DNA of 64,000 bases from Apostichopus japonicus. Lineage: Eukaryota; Echinodermata; Holothuroidea; Aspidochirotida; Stichopodidae. Both the position numbers and the translations under genes were made by a program. Below the pieces are notes generated by a model. The model searched no databases, had not been told where the DNA came from, and saw only the letters and a program-made list of their open reading frames with translations. Shown here in pieces: positions 53,686 to 64,000 of the stretch. The DNA lies in assembly GCF_037975245.1 (NCBI RefSeq), contig NC_092569.1, positions 31,750,668-31,814,667 on the forward strand. Reading direction: 5' to 3'. Position 1 is the first letter of the stretch; each line of letters starts with the position of its first letter.

Positions 53686-55190
53686 ATTATTATTATTATA
53701 CAAAATTTCTATAGCGCCTTATCCAATCGGAAATTGCTCTAAGGCGCTTTACAGTAAAATACAAACAATCATGATATACAAATATATAATTCGATAATGT
53801 AAGGTATAAAAAGGGTAGAAAATTTGTTAAGTACCATCTGACAATAAATTGTATAAAAACTGCAAATGTAAAAGTGAAATGATACAAATTCTTAAAATTT
53901 AAAATATATATAAATGTGAAAAATTTTAAATTTTAAAAGCGCTATAAACGCAAAATGCGTTGTAATAATGTGACAATATATAGTATAGAAAGCACAGTAA
54001 ATGGAATGCAGATCTAAATAGAAAGGTTTTGACTAGTTTTTTAAATTCATCTATATTTTTGGCACACTTAGCTTCCTCCGACAAACTGTTCCATAATGTC
54101 GCAGATGAGTAATCTAATATTAGTATTCTAAGTTTGCCAATATTCCGGATCTGCCAATAACAGGACTTACAGATAGAGTCAACTTGATTATCCATGGTAA
54201 GATTGTGATCAAGATATACACCTAAATTCTTTACTTTAGGAACTGAACATATGGTGTTAGGTACCATATTTATATACAAGTCTTGAATAGCATTACCCTG
54301 AAATTTTGGTGAAAATACAATGAACTCAGTTTTTTCCTGGTTAAGTTTCAAACAATTAACCCTCATCCACCTGACTATATCTGAAAGGCATGCTTGGACC
54401 TTTAAAGATACATCATTCCAGGACTCAAGGGCACCAAAATTCAAATACAATTGCGTATCATCAGCATAACAGTGATGGTTGATGTTATGGCGCCCCAAAT
54501 CTTAGCTGTTTCTCATCAGATATAACATTATCAATTTGTATACATTGCATTCTGTCCCTAAAATATGACTTAAACCATTTTAATGAGTTTGACGCAATTC
54601 CAAAAGTATGTTGGAGACGATTAAATAAGATCTCATGATCAATACAATCGAAGGCTGCCGATAGGTTCAACATGACCATCATTGTTTGGGACCTCTTGTC
54701 AAGAGCTGCGGCAATATCGTTATGTACTCTTAGTAAAGCTGACTCAGTTGAATGGTACTGGCGATATGCAGATTGGAGATTATCATGCAAAGCATTGGCA
54801 TTTAAGTGATGTTGAAGGCGTAGTGCAACAACTTTTTTCTAAAAGTTTGGATATAAAAGGTAAATTTGATACAGGTCGGTAGTTTTTAAACACTTCTTTA
54901 TTCATACCAGGCTTTTTGAGCAGTGGTTTAACAATAGAACGCTTAAAACAAGACGGCACCTTTGATTCAATGAGTGATTGGTTTATGATGGCGGTTATAA
55001 GTGGCAGGAGTGCATCGACACATTGCTTCAATAGCCAGGTAGGTATAGGATCCAAGTTGCAGGACTTTGTTGGGGAGCTTGTAATTAGCTTCCGTACCTC
55101 TTCTTCGGTGGCAGGAGAGAAAGATTCTAGAGGACAACCACCAAAAATACTATCGTCTGCCATTATGTCTACACTGGCCGTAAAGTTCAG
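53686..55190 (-). mobile_element. CR1/L2-like LINE, 5'-truncated and defective
   Basis: Minus strand, in order from 55190: an upstream segment, NLDPIPTWLLKQC, NYRPVSNLPFISKLLEK, LQSAYRQYHSTESALLRVHN, motif A as MLNLSAAFDCIDH (the catalytic Asp before LS is Asn), then LRFGAP. Motif B is missing (about 75-80 nt deleted at 54490) before NINHHCYADDTQLYL (motif C, intact), then LKLNQEKTEFIVF and LGVYLD, and a shortened C-terminus with LWNSLSEEAK. The 3' UTR ends in a 9-bp hairpin (53713-53721 with 53740-53748) and an ATT-repeat tail. Absent from the paralogue at about 35400, where GGGGGCAGTGATGACATT is continuous; CAGTGA at both junctions is the likely target duplication. Confidence 0.85.
53713..53748 (-). 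other. LINE 3' UTR stem-loop
   Basis: AGCGCCTTA and TAAGGCGCT form a perfect 9-bp stem around an 18-nt loop just before the ATT tail. In CR1/L2-type elements such a stem-loop is thought to be recognised by the element's own reverse transcriptase. A similar hairpin closes the SINE at 8815-9090. Confidence 0.75.
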
Positions 55191-57029
55191 TGATGACATT
55201 TTCAAGGTGATGACATTTTCAAGGTCAGGGAAGTGTCTTCCAGCTACCGCTGGGTTGCTTTTAGCAAAAACTAAAATATTCACGCTACCTGGAGCTCATT
55301 ACAGAGATTGTCACAGACTTAACAAGACCCCGTGTTAGGGCCTCAGTGTTGTATCCATCATTGCCGATTTCGTTTAGGATGTAACTTGAAATAGCCCCCT
55401 CGCATACCGTCCAATTATGAGCGTTATGCACGCATGGAATTTCATGTTGGCCGGGCAATTCTTGTAGAATTATAAAGCACAATTACCATAATTACTGAAC
55501 TTTACCACTGTGTGTTGGGGAAATACGGCTACGCTCAAGTTTAAACTCCTTCAAGTTCGTAATCATTTTCTCTCCAATTAGTGTTTTGGTTGGAGCTGTT
55601 GCCGGCCATATCCCGCACTCGCCCTTCGCTGAGGAGAAATTTAGGTTGACGCGATCTCTCAGTAAAGATGATTATAAATACAATGAAAAGGCCAAATAAA
55701 ACAAGCAACATATCCAGAAGATAAAATAGTAGCAATTACAACAAAATCATGATAACATCATGGAAGATTTGTTGATTCTTGTTCATTTTTTCTATTCTTT
55801 TTTTTTTTGCGACACAAAACGTCTTATTTATTTCCTGTATCATCAAACTATGTATGTATCTGCCTTTAATGATTGATTTAATGAAAAGTTGCCTTTGAAA
55901 TGACGAATTGCCAAGATTATATGCGAGGACAAAATTTGCTATGATGTATTTGCGGACATTTTGTACCAGGACATTTCCTACGGCCGGACTATATTTGCTG
56001 TGGAAGGAAGGACAACATTTTCAGCAGATATTGTCCGGCCGGACTAACTGTGCTGGTACAGAGTTTCCAGGGACACTTTGTACAGGGAGACACTCTGTAC
56101 TCTCACACCGGAGTAGTCGTAACTAGCTTAGATGTTAGGTCGTATGTCAGATGGTGTATTTGCGGATTCAGAAGTTGGAGAAAAACAGAGGGCGTCTGAC
56201 ATCAACTGTTTGGCTGGATTCATTTCTTGGCCCCTTTAATATGGTTGGGTGGGTTCTTACCATAGAAGTTGATTTCTTAGCATTTTCTATGGTTATTGCA
56301 CGTTGGGGAACCCCCTTGACTTTACCGCATTAGACATCAGTGTCGCAATAGGTGCAATAGGAGGCGCAAAGGGTGTGGCCTACACTATTTTCACAAATAT
56401 CTGACAGAAGAAGTACCAGAAAGATTTCTTCATTTGATATCGTTGTTTTGTTTAAATCAATTAAATTAAAACAGGTAAGTTAAACAATTGGTTCATTTGT
56501 GTGGAACAGTTAGCTTTGAAAGAAACTTAACTAGCCTAGGCCTAAAGTTTACCTTTGGTAGTTGGAGCCGTGTAGTTTGTCGACCTAGACGCATACGTTA
56601 GGCGAGCATAAGAAGGGCTAGTACTAATAGGAACAGTACGCCCTTACAGTTACAGTACAGTAATACAGTTCAGAGCTTAGCGTATTACTAGTAGCTAAGG
56701 TATTGTGTAATACATTGTACACGTGTAGAACACATTAATCATTGCCTAACCTACGTGGAGTAGGATTTGAAATGTACATGAAATGAGTGCCCATTCAATT
56801 TCTACATTTTGGTTCGATCAATATTCGTTAAAGGTCATCAGTAGGCTGTTCCAAAGTAATGCATGCTAAATTAACGGTACTTCAAATTCCTTAAATTGTT
56901 TAATTTCCATTGATGAGATTTTAATTAGACGGTTTACTTTCTAAAACCTTTGTAGGGTGGTAGGTTTGAGAATGAGCGACATAAATTCCCCATTGTTATA
57001 ATCAACCTTATAACATCAGAGCGACTTTA
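55191..57029. repeat. Duplicon copy 3, third part (paralogue of 35400-37070)
   Basis: Collinear with 35400-37070. A 17-bp tandem repeat (GATGACATTTTCAAGGT) sits at the LINE junction. Minus-strand frames at 55285-55482 and 55541-55735 are the counterparts of 35547-36086. About 250 nt near 56250-56500 are absent from the other copy; no inverted ends could be read. Confidence 0.7.
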
Positions 57030-58505
57030 CAACCTTATAAATTAATATTGAGAAAAGCTAGAACCCTAAAATTTGGTAAGTAAGAACTGTACACTTCTTA
57101 TTAAAGTAGAATACCTTCACAACTCCTACGTGGTTACATTGGTAAAAACTGGCATCATAACCTCTTCCTCATGCTGAATCGCAGCAGGAAATAGCAACTT
57201 TAGAGCTGCACAACTTGCAAATATATTTCAACAAAGCATTGCTATCATTATTTTGTATTTTTTAGACGAGACATAATCACCTCCGGAAGAACCAAGTATT
57301 CTGAAGTAATAGTTAAGGAGCAATTTATCAATACAAATAGCAGATGTTTAAGTGAAAATACTAAAATTGAATATTTTCGCATTTTTATGTGGATCTATCT
57401 CCACAAGACAATGCTTTTTTGTTTTCCATTCTATGGGATAGGGTCTATGGGCTTCTGTAATAGGAAGGTAGTAGTATGTTTAACTGCTGAGAAATCAGAC
57501 CTCAAAAATCAAGAAAATACCAAAATGCTGTGTGATAATTCGGCAAAATTTGAAGCAATACAACTGAAGTTTTCAGAATATGCTTATTTCATGGTGCCTT
57601 AATCATGCAATGAAGGTGGTAATTTTTGGAGAGGATCCAGCAACAGTCATCCGTGATTTGACACGGAATGAACCAGGTATCTAGCATCAAATTTTAGAAG
57701 CTTTGTTAATATGTCGCTCCTCCAACTTATGCCTGCTCTAACCACACTGGAAAAAGGTTTTAACCTATTGTGTTGAACAATGATAGAGAGATGGATGGAT
57801 GCATCATTTCATATCAAATCACCAAATTTTGGGGTATGTTGTAGTTCGACATCTTTGAAAAATTCCCAAATTTTTTGTATGATTGGGCCACTATGCAATA
57901 AGCATATTCTAAAAATTTCAGTTGCATTGCTTTATAATTGGCCGATTTATCACACTTTGAAATTCCGCAATTTGTCGCCACCATGGCATTTTGGAATTTT
58001 CTTGACTTTTGAGGTCTCATTTCTCAGCAATTAAACATTCCACCAACTTTCTATTACAGATACTTTTAGAGTCTATCCCATAGAACAGGAAAAGAAAATA
58101 TTAGGCTACAAAAATATTGTCCTGTGGAATTAGGTCAACTTAAAAGTGTCAAAATATTCGATTTTTGTACTTTCACTAAAAACTGTGCTATTTTTAGTGA
58201 TGAATTGCTCCTAAACCATTGCATCAGGGTACTTGATTCTTTCAGAGGTTATTATCTCTAGTACAAACAATACAAAATAATGATAACAATGCTTTCCTAT
58301 AATTTATTTGCAAGTTGTGCAACTCTAAAGTTGCTATTTCATGCTGCGATTCAGCATGAGGTAGGGGATGATGCCAATTTTTTACCAAAGTAACCATGTT
58401 AGAGCTGTCAGGGTTTTATACTTTTATTATAAGTATAAAGTTCTTACACCTAAATAAATTTCAGGGTTCTAGCTCTTTTTAATATTAATTTATGAAGTTT
58501 TTAAG
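57030..58505. repeat. Large imperfect inverted repeat, arms about 0.6 kb
   Basis: The arm 57030-57600 reappears in reverse orientation at about 57860-58505. The outer ends are AAATTAATATTGAG...CTAGAACCCT and, inverted, AGGGTTCTAGCTC...AATATTAATTT. The inner ends are GAAGCAATACAACTGAA and its inverse around 57915. Identity looks moderate. The related tract at 37070-37625 has the left arm only. It may be a foldback element or a rearrangement. An open frame in the left arm (SMGFCNRKVVVCLTAEKSD, 57387-57602, also at 37374-37625) has no recognised domain. Confidence 0.75.
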
Positions 58506-58850
58506 TTGCTCCAATGTACAAAGAGGTCGTCTTTGACGGCAAATAACTCAAAACGCGTCAAATTGAAAAAAAATGAACATTTTTCTGGAAGAGATATAGT
58601 ACCACCATGTTTGTACAAAAAATTTCAGGAGGGCGTTTTGCCTTATTTTGAAATGAAAAATCCTCAAAGTTTGGGATTTTTACAAAAATAAAAAAATAAA
58701 AAAATGATACCCATGTGTTTTGAGCCTGGGTATTTTACTGTACTTCAAGGTCATTCAATTCAATACTGTGCAGTTTTTAATTTCATATAAACAAATACTA
58801 TTTGCAATGTACTTGTCTGCTCCTGGTTGAATTCATTTAATTAGAAGACT
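58506..58850. other. No gene recognised
   Basis: AT-rich sequence with A-runs at 58687-58705. Nothing else is evident. Confidence 0.4.
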
Positions 58851-58857
58851 TAAAAAA

Positions 58858-59163
58858 TGAATTTCAACCAGTACATACATGTGTATGTACAGTGTGTACA
58901 GTACATACCCTGTACTGGGTGTATATGTACGGAGTACCATGAGTGCCAGAAGACTATGTTTAAACCTAACACTAATATACACACTGTACATATACAATTG
59001 GTTGAATTAGAAGACTTTACTATCAAATGAATTTCAACCAGTACATACATGTATGTACAGTGTGTACAGTACATACACTGTACTGGGTGTATATGTACAG
59101 TGTGTATATTAGTGATAGGTTTAAACATAGTCTTCTGGCACTCATGGTACTCCGTACATATAC
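58858..59163. repeat. Near-perfect 75-nt inverted repeat combined with a direct repeat
   Basis: The arms 58921-58995 and 59089-59163 are reverse complements at 74 of 75 positions (one A/T difference). The 93-nt spacer ends in a second copy of the about 62 nt that precede the left arm (AATTTCAACCAGTACATACA at 58859 and 59029). The arms include AGTGCCAGAAGACTATGTTT. Open frames across the structure on both strands are repeat artefacts. Confidence 0.92.
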
Positions 59164-59189
59164 AAGTACTGTACACAGTGTACAGTGTA

Positions 59190-59396
59190 CAAGTGAACAA
59201 TGCGCTCATGGATAGAAATGCTGACTTGGATAGGATTAGTCTAGACCTAATTGGGAAGAAGACGTTCCTCACATGCACACTGTACCTTAGAACAGAAGAA
59301 GAGAAGCAGACCAAAGTTATTCCCTTTTCTGAGTATGCGATGACTCTGTCTAAATTATCTCAAGGAACAAGTCGAAAACAAAGCATCAACAATTTA
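59190..59396 (+). pseudogene. Unknown gene fragment, paralogue of the 38930-39110 segment
   Basis: Reads VNNALMDRNADLDRISLDLI, GKKTFLTCTLYLRTEEEK, then PFSEYAMTLSKLSQGTSRK and a stop (TGA 59397-59399). It is open through the region where the other copy is shifted. It begins right after the inverted repeat, so its 5' part may have been cut off by that rearrangement. No family recognised. Confidence 0.5.
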
Positions 59397-59399
59397 TGA

Positions 59400-60394
59400 C
59401 TAAGACACCACAAAGTGACAAATCTGAGCTGAGCAATTTACCTTTGAATTAACTAAGACGGCGGGGAGGTCTCAAGGATAGCATTAGATGATGTCAAAAA
59501 AGTCAACAAAAGAAAATGACATACAGTGGAAGGACAGGATTTCATTGAGCTGGTCATATAAACAGACAACGATACAAAACGGTGTGGAAAGTGAGGTTTT
59601 GAAAGCATTTTCAAAGTTCTATTACAGTAATTCAGATGTAGCTATTTCATCATATGTTGTATGAGTTTTCTTATGACTTCTTTTACCGCTTGAATATTGT
59701 CTTAAACATTATTTTTTTGCCAATTACGATTCATGCATTCTAAAGAGCAAGTAACAGATCTCAATCAGATCTGGTGATGCCTAGATATTTCGTGATATGT
59801 TTTGTGTATATAATCTTTTGAGAACATGAGTACTTTTTGATTTAATCAAAAAAAAAATATACAAAAAAAAATCCAGAAAACAAATTACAGTTCATCAAGA
59901 CTGCACTTTAAGGAAAATGTTCCAGTAATTCTTTTATCACTAAATAATAGCAAAAGAGAAAAGTATTCCACACATATTAGTCAATATTATATTTAAAGAG
60001 CTCTCAACATCTGTTGATTCTTAGAAGCATTATTTCTTTTTCATCATTCATAATCTTCTTATAAGTGGATTGCTGTTACATTTGATTATTCCATAGAAAT
60101 TGATTAGGATAGAATGACGTCATGCGACATACATATTGAAGCCACTCATCAAGTGGTGGCACTTTCTGTGTACGGCAAGAAAGAACACTACATGTTTGAC
60201 TAAACTAAAGTGATAAAGGTGACATAAATTACTCGAAATGGTGATATCGCGTGCCGCATTTAGGTGCAAAATCTCGAAATTGTAGCAGTGGACTATAGTT
60301 TCACTTTGTAATTCTTAGGAAGCGATAGTAGAAGTAATAATACAGTAATAATACACAGTATTGATACATCGTTTATATTGTATGTTATTAATTA
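59400..60394. other. No gene recognised
   Basis: AT-rich intergenic sequence with A-runs near 59848-59870. Nothing else supported. Confidence 0.4.
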
Positions 60395-60590
60395 TTCTTT
60401 ATTAAGACACTAGTTATATTTTCATTTATGTATATATGCTCTTTGTTTGTTTTTTGTTTTCCCGTTCTTTCTTTCCTGGGAGTCCTTTACCTTGTTAAGC
60501 CTGAATTGGCTTTTTAGAGGACTTCCCTCCACATGTATATATCCAGTGGAAAATCAAATAAATCAAATCAAATCAAATAACATACAGTAG
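60395..60590 (+). mobile_element. LINE 3'-end fragment with AAATC tail
   Basis: Ends in AATAAATCAAATCAAATCAA, a short tandem tail. It is preceded by AAGCCTGAATTGGCTT, a potential stem-loop, and by CCCTCCACATGTATATA. This layout (hairpin then pentanucleotide tail) is typical of very short 5'-truncated non-LTR insertions. No coding part is present, so the family is unassigned. Confidence 0.4.
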
Positions 60591-62869
60591 GAATCTTAAA
60601 TAATTTACTAGTGTCGTCTGCTAATCTGTTGTATTGTTATTCACGGACCCGGGATATAGAAAGCCTAGCTCCCTATACCGACTACGGTTGTCCTTAATCA
60701 GGATGCGATATGACAAAAACCTAATAACAAAAAATGATCACAACCTCATTTTACTTAAAACTGTATCCTTAACGATAGATCCACATGCCAGAATAACATG
60801 GGATGACTGTTAAGTCTTGGGCTTAGCCTTTCATTAACACTTCAATAATAGGGACATAGGCTAGCCTAACTTAGGGAAGGCCTATGTGCGTAGACGTAGC
60901 CTTGCCCTGGTGTTACTTAGGTTAGCCTAGGTCATAAGTTCTCATAACTAAGCCTGGAATATTTCAGTCTATTGTACCAATAATCAAATGCATTCTCCAT
61001 TTGCAACATATTCCCAACACTGTAAATTGTGGCTAAAGGGCATAAGCAGTATAGCCTATAGCCAGATATCTGAGTTTTGAGGTAGGCCAATTGCCTGCTC
61101 AGCCTAGCCAGGTATGTTGTGATGGACAGTAAAGTTATAGGCTATTTTGCCTAAACTGACTCAACTATGATTTTAAGGCCTAATGTAATCACTTACCATG
61201 CATGGACAAAGCTTTGTTGGTAAAACGTAAAAACGACACTCAATCCACTACTTGTGCTAGCATCTTAGTCCTTTTAATGACTGTGACTATTAAATGTAGA
61301 CATACAGCACACTATTTGTACTCTCACTTGATAAGATGGGACATTAACATTAAACTGAAAACTGCATGCACAAACTACTGTAATATGGAAGAATTACACA
61401 AGTAGGTATGTGTTGGAAGGGGAGGGGGGTAGCTTTTCCACAGCATTTTCCAGGGACAACTATGACAGTATCCAAGTGGACCACTAAAATAATACAAGAA
61501 AGAAAAATGTTTGCCATGAGCCTCTCAGATAACAGAAATGACACTTTCCAGACTTTTAAAATCAATTGCATAAACAAGAGCCGGGTGTATAATGTTCCCA
61601 GGATAATTGAAAAATAAGTCAAAACACAAGATTGCACTGTTTTCTAATCTATTATAATTCTTCTCTCTACTGCTACCAGGATGTGAGTGACCACAGAAAC
61701 AAACAGCTCCCTAAGTAGTGATAACCTCTGACCCTTTATATAACTAACTGTTACCTTACCAGTGACAGTCCTTAATAGACAGGACTGATTGTCTCACTCT
61801 GGGTGTTTAATATACATGTGATAACAGTAGATAGACTTACAAGATAGCATTTTTTGAATAGAACATACTCAAGGGGGGGGGGGGGAGCTTAGAGGGGGGT
61901 TGAAACCCATACTCTGTATATACCCATGTTATCACGGATATTCTTGAAGAAGGTTTGATGCCTATGTTAATATTCTCACAGAGAGTGAACAGACCCAAAT
62001 TACAGTATTTTCATATATCTTAATAATGAAAAAATGGGTACCACTATGTCAAATTGGGCAGAATCATTATTTGAATCAATCTCTGACAGTGCTAAAGACC
62101 ATCCATATTCTGCTGTGAATGTGCAAAGGTATTCACTGTTGCTAAGATGCAAGGACAGAAGAGGATTAAAAGTGCCATCATCAAGTGTTTTCAGAGTTGT
62201 CCAATTAGGTGATTTGTTATTCAGGAACTTCAGGTGCCATAGCAATACAATAATATTCCTTCATCACAGTGAATTCATTTCTAACAAGACTTGCTTATGG
62301 ATTACTATTTTACTCCAGATCCCATCCAGCTCTTTCAATCTCTGATCCACAAACTAGCTAGTTTATCCACATCAATCTACACAGTAGCATAATTTAGAAT
62401 TTCAGAATTCCTCGACTTGGGTCTGGAGAAGAAAAAACCCCAGAAAATCTCAAAATTAGCAAGTAGAACATCTTGATTAATCTCATTATGGCAAAAAACT
62501 GTGGGTCATCTCCTTCCAAGAAATCATTTGTTTCAAGAGCTACTTGTTGAACACCATCTGCACAGATATCACCTGATAATGAAGAGTGTGGATAAAATTT
62601 TCAACCTACGATTGTTCTATTATAGAAAGCTCTTTACCATTAGGAGATCGTTTTCCAACACATAAAACACTGTCCAAGATTTAAGTTGCAATGGGCTTAA
62701 GGTTGGTCTACCTGCATACTTACTAGTAGAGCTACATGGACACTTCGAAGTTCGGACACCTAAGCCTTAAAACACCCCAAAACTATATCATCTGGTATAA
62801 ATCACCTGAAAATATACTTGATATGGTGGGAAAAGTGTGTTACATTACGATACACGGCCAAACTTTCTT
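60591..62869. other. No gene recognised
   Basis: Contains TAGCCTA/TAGGCTA-rich sequence at 60840-61150 and a 13-G run at 61873-61885. A 103-codon frame at 62034-62345 (+) and minus-strand frames opposite it have no recognised domain. Minus-strand sequence near 62430-62570 reads CADGVQQVALETNDFLEGDD, which looks protein-like, but I cannot place it. Confidence 0.4.
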
Positions 62870-63427
62870 TCCTGCCTATGTCCAGTGGATGACTTTTCTC
62901 TTCTTCAATGTGAGGACATAGTGTCAACAGGAGAGAAAATCATTTTTGTTAGAAAACAAAGTTCATTAGATTTAAGCAAAATTCAGAGTAGTGTATAATT
63001 CATTCTAGTTCAGCGAAAGGCACAGTATCAAAACCTTCCCATTGCAATTGTAGTTACAGTATACCTTCATTGTTATGTGAATGCCTTGAACTGAGTAAAA
63101 TAACCGTAGCCTTCATTTGATCGGTGGAGAATTTCAAATGATATATCAGAGGCTAAAGTATACACAGAAGCCGTAAGAATTACCTTGCCTTTAGCATGTC
63201 AATATTCCATATTGAGTAAAAGATGCGTACAGTTTTGATCAGGTCAAATGTTATGTGTGAATTGCTGCTCATATTTAATTGAAATTGTTATATTTGTTTG
63301 GTTGCCGCTGCGGCATGTGTGTCGGCTACTTAAATGATCGATCAGTATGCATACGTGTTGTAAATTAGTTTATATAATTATCGTCTTTTTTAGTATTTAA
63401 ACCAGGTCCGACGATAGATTGTAATAT
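62870..63427. promoter_or_regulatory. Conserved block upstream of the last TRIM gene
   Basis: Third well-preserved copy of the block at 9466 and 41030, from GTGGATGACTTTTCTCTTC to the acceptor, including GTTAGAAAACAAAGTTCATT and AATTTCAAATGATATATCAG. Confidence 0.5.
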
Positions 63428-63457
63428 TCTATTTGTTTCTCTATTTTATATTTCAAG
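63428..63457 (+). promoter_or_regulatory. 3' splice site abutting the TRIM start codon
   Basis: TCTCTATTTTATATTTCAAG ends at 63457; ATG at 63458 in the context CAAGATGGCGGA. Confidence 0.65.
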
Positions 63458-64000
63458 ATGGCGGAGAGTAGCCTCGTGAAAGATCTGCACGATAATTTCC
63501 TGCAGTGCGCAATATGTATGGAAGGCTACAAAAGTCCCCGGATGTTACCATGTATCCACAGCTTTTGTCTCAAGTGCTTGGAAAAGCTCGCACAAAGTCT
63601 TCAAAACAAACCGTTCTCTTGTCCGACATGTCGAGCGGCAGTGGCAATACCCAAAACTGGTTTAAAGGATCTACCAAGTAATTTCCTATTGGTGAGTTTG
63701 ATGGAGCGTTTTAACTTGGCGGACACAACAGGATCAACATCCTCATCAAAATGTAATTTATGTAACGGTATCCAGAATATCCAACGTTGTATCGACTGTG
63801 ACATGTATGTTTGTGTCACTTGCAAGCAGTACCATGACAAGATGCCAGACTGTCACGATCATAAGGTTATCCCGATTGACAAATTAAGTGACGAAAAATA
63901 TATCAAAGGTATCCTTGCTTTGGAAGTACCGCGGTGCAGCGAACATCAAAAAGAGAAACTACGCTTTTACTGTACAACCTGTAGTAAACTTGTTTGCCGA
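63458..64000 (+). CDS. TRIM-family E3 ubiquitin ligase, type 1, 5' part (runs off the window)
   Basis: 181 codons, open to the window edge. RING C3HC4 (Cys17, 20, 32, His34, Cys37, 40, 55, 58), B-box 1 (CNLC, CIDC, CVTC, H, H) and the first two thirds of B-box 2 (CSEH, CTTC, C) are intact and very close to the genes at 189 and 10040. The start is set by the shared acceptor and paralogy. Coiled coil and tail are outside the window, so tail type and integrity are unknown. Confidence 0.88.
   Translation, partial: MAESSLVKDLHDNFLQCAICMEGYKSPRMLPCIHSFCLKCLEKLAQSLQNKPFSCPTCRAAVAIPKTGLKDLPSNFLLVSLMERFNLADTTGSTSSSKCNLCNGIQNIQRCIDCDMYVCVTCKQYHDKMPDCHDHKVIPIDKLSDEKYIKGILALEVPRCSEHQKEKLRFYCTTCSKLVCR

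Noticed and set aside
55205-55283. N-terminal extension of the LINE protein reading KSNPAVAGRHFPDL
   Set aside because: This part lies in host duplicon sequence also present at 35400-35460 without the LINE, so the open frame across the junction is accidental.
54916-55338. 140-codon plus-strand frame
   Set aside because: It is antisense to the LINE reverse transcriptase.
58850-59314. 154-codon minus-strand open frame
   Set aside because: It runs across the direct and inverted GTACATACA repeats; the peptide is a translation of repeats and has no domain.
62034-62345. 103-codon frame and its minus-strand counterpart
   Set aside because: No domain, no splice context and no paralogue in the window; not distinguishable from chance.

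Overview
This is eukaryotic, AT-rich animal DNA. It has widely spaced single-coding-exon genes, splice sites, and many DNA transposons and non-LTR elements. It is probably from a marine invertebrate deuterostome. An echinoderm, perhaps a sea cucumber, is my leading guess, because large arrays of RING/B-box proteins, CR1/L2-like LINEs with ATT tails, tRNA-type SINEs, Penelope-like elements and THAP transposons occur together in such genomes. The sequence alone does not prove this.

The genic content is a cluster of TRIM-type E3 ligase genes, all on the + strand. There are three subfamilies. Type 1 (starting MAESGLVKDLHDNF) is at 189-1457, 10040-11308, 41697-43772 and 63458 to the window end. 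Type 2 is a broken copy at 2763-4003 plus a 3' half fused behind the gene at 10040. Type 3 (starting MAQKFVNDISEGF) is at 18492-19745, with a duplicated 3' end at 20093-20570 and a 5'-truncated pseudogene at 45345-46165. Intact members have RING (C3HC4), B-box 1, B-box 2 and coiled coil, then a tail without a SPRY or NHL domain. Each intact coding exon starts at or within 3 nt of a good 3' splice site, so the 5' UTR must lie in an upstream exon. The 691-residue member at 41697 has a tail built from an exact 53-codon tandem repeat.

Most of the rest is segmental duplication. The tract after the type 1/type 2 pair (4004-6970) recurs at 11976-16190. A longer tract recurs as 20940-27085, 27086-37800 and 46165-57800. 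These paralogues serve as natural empty sites and let several insertions be delimited closely: a 4.59-kb hAT-type element with 8-bp target duplications (21953-26543), a 1.68-kb THAP-encoding Kolobok-like element with TTAA duplications (50781-52464), a 485-bp inverted-repeat element (29076-29560), a 1.75-kb hAT-like element (6979-8731), and a 5'-truncated CR1/L2-like LINE (about 53686-55190). A second LINE is interrupted by a Penelope-like reverse transcriptase fragment (31950-33480). A tRNA-derived SINE near 8815-9090 ends in the same kind of 3' hairpin as the LINE.

The 57-60 kb region holds two inverted-repeat structures: arms of about 0.6 kb at 57030-58505, and 75-nt arms differing at one base at 58921-59163. 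Apart from the TRIM genes I see no intact cellular gene. Long stretches from 38 to 41 kb, 43.8 to 45.3 kb and 59.4 to 62.8 kb contain only repeats or nothing I can recognise.
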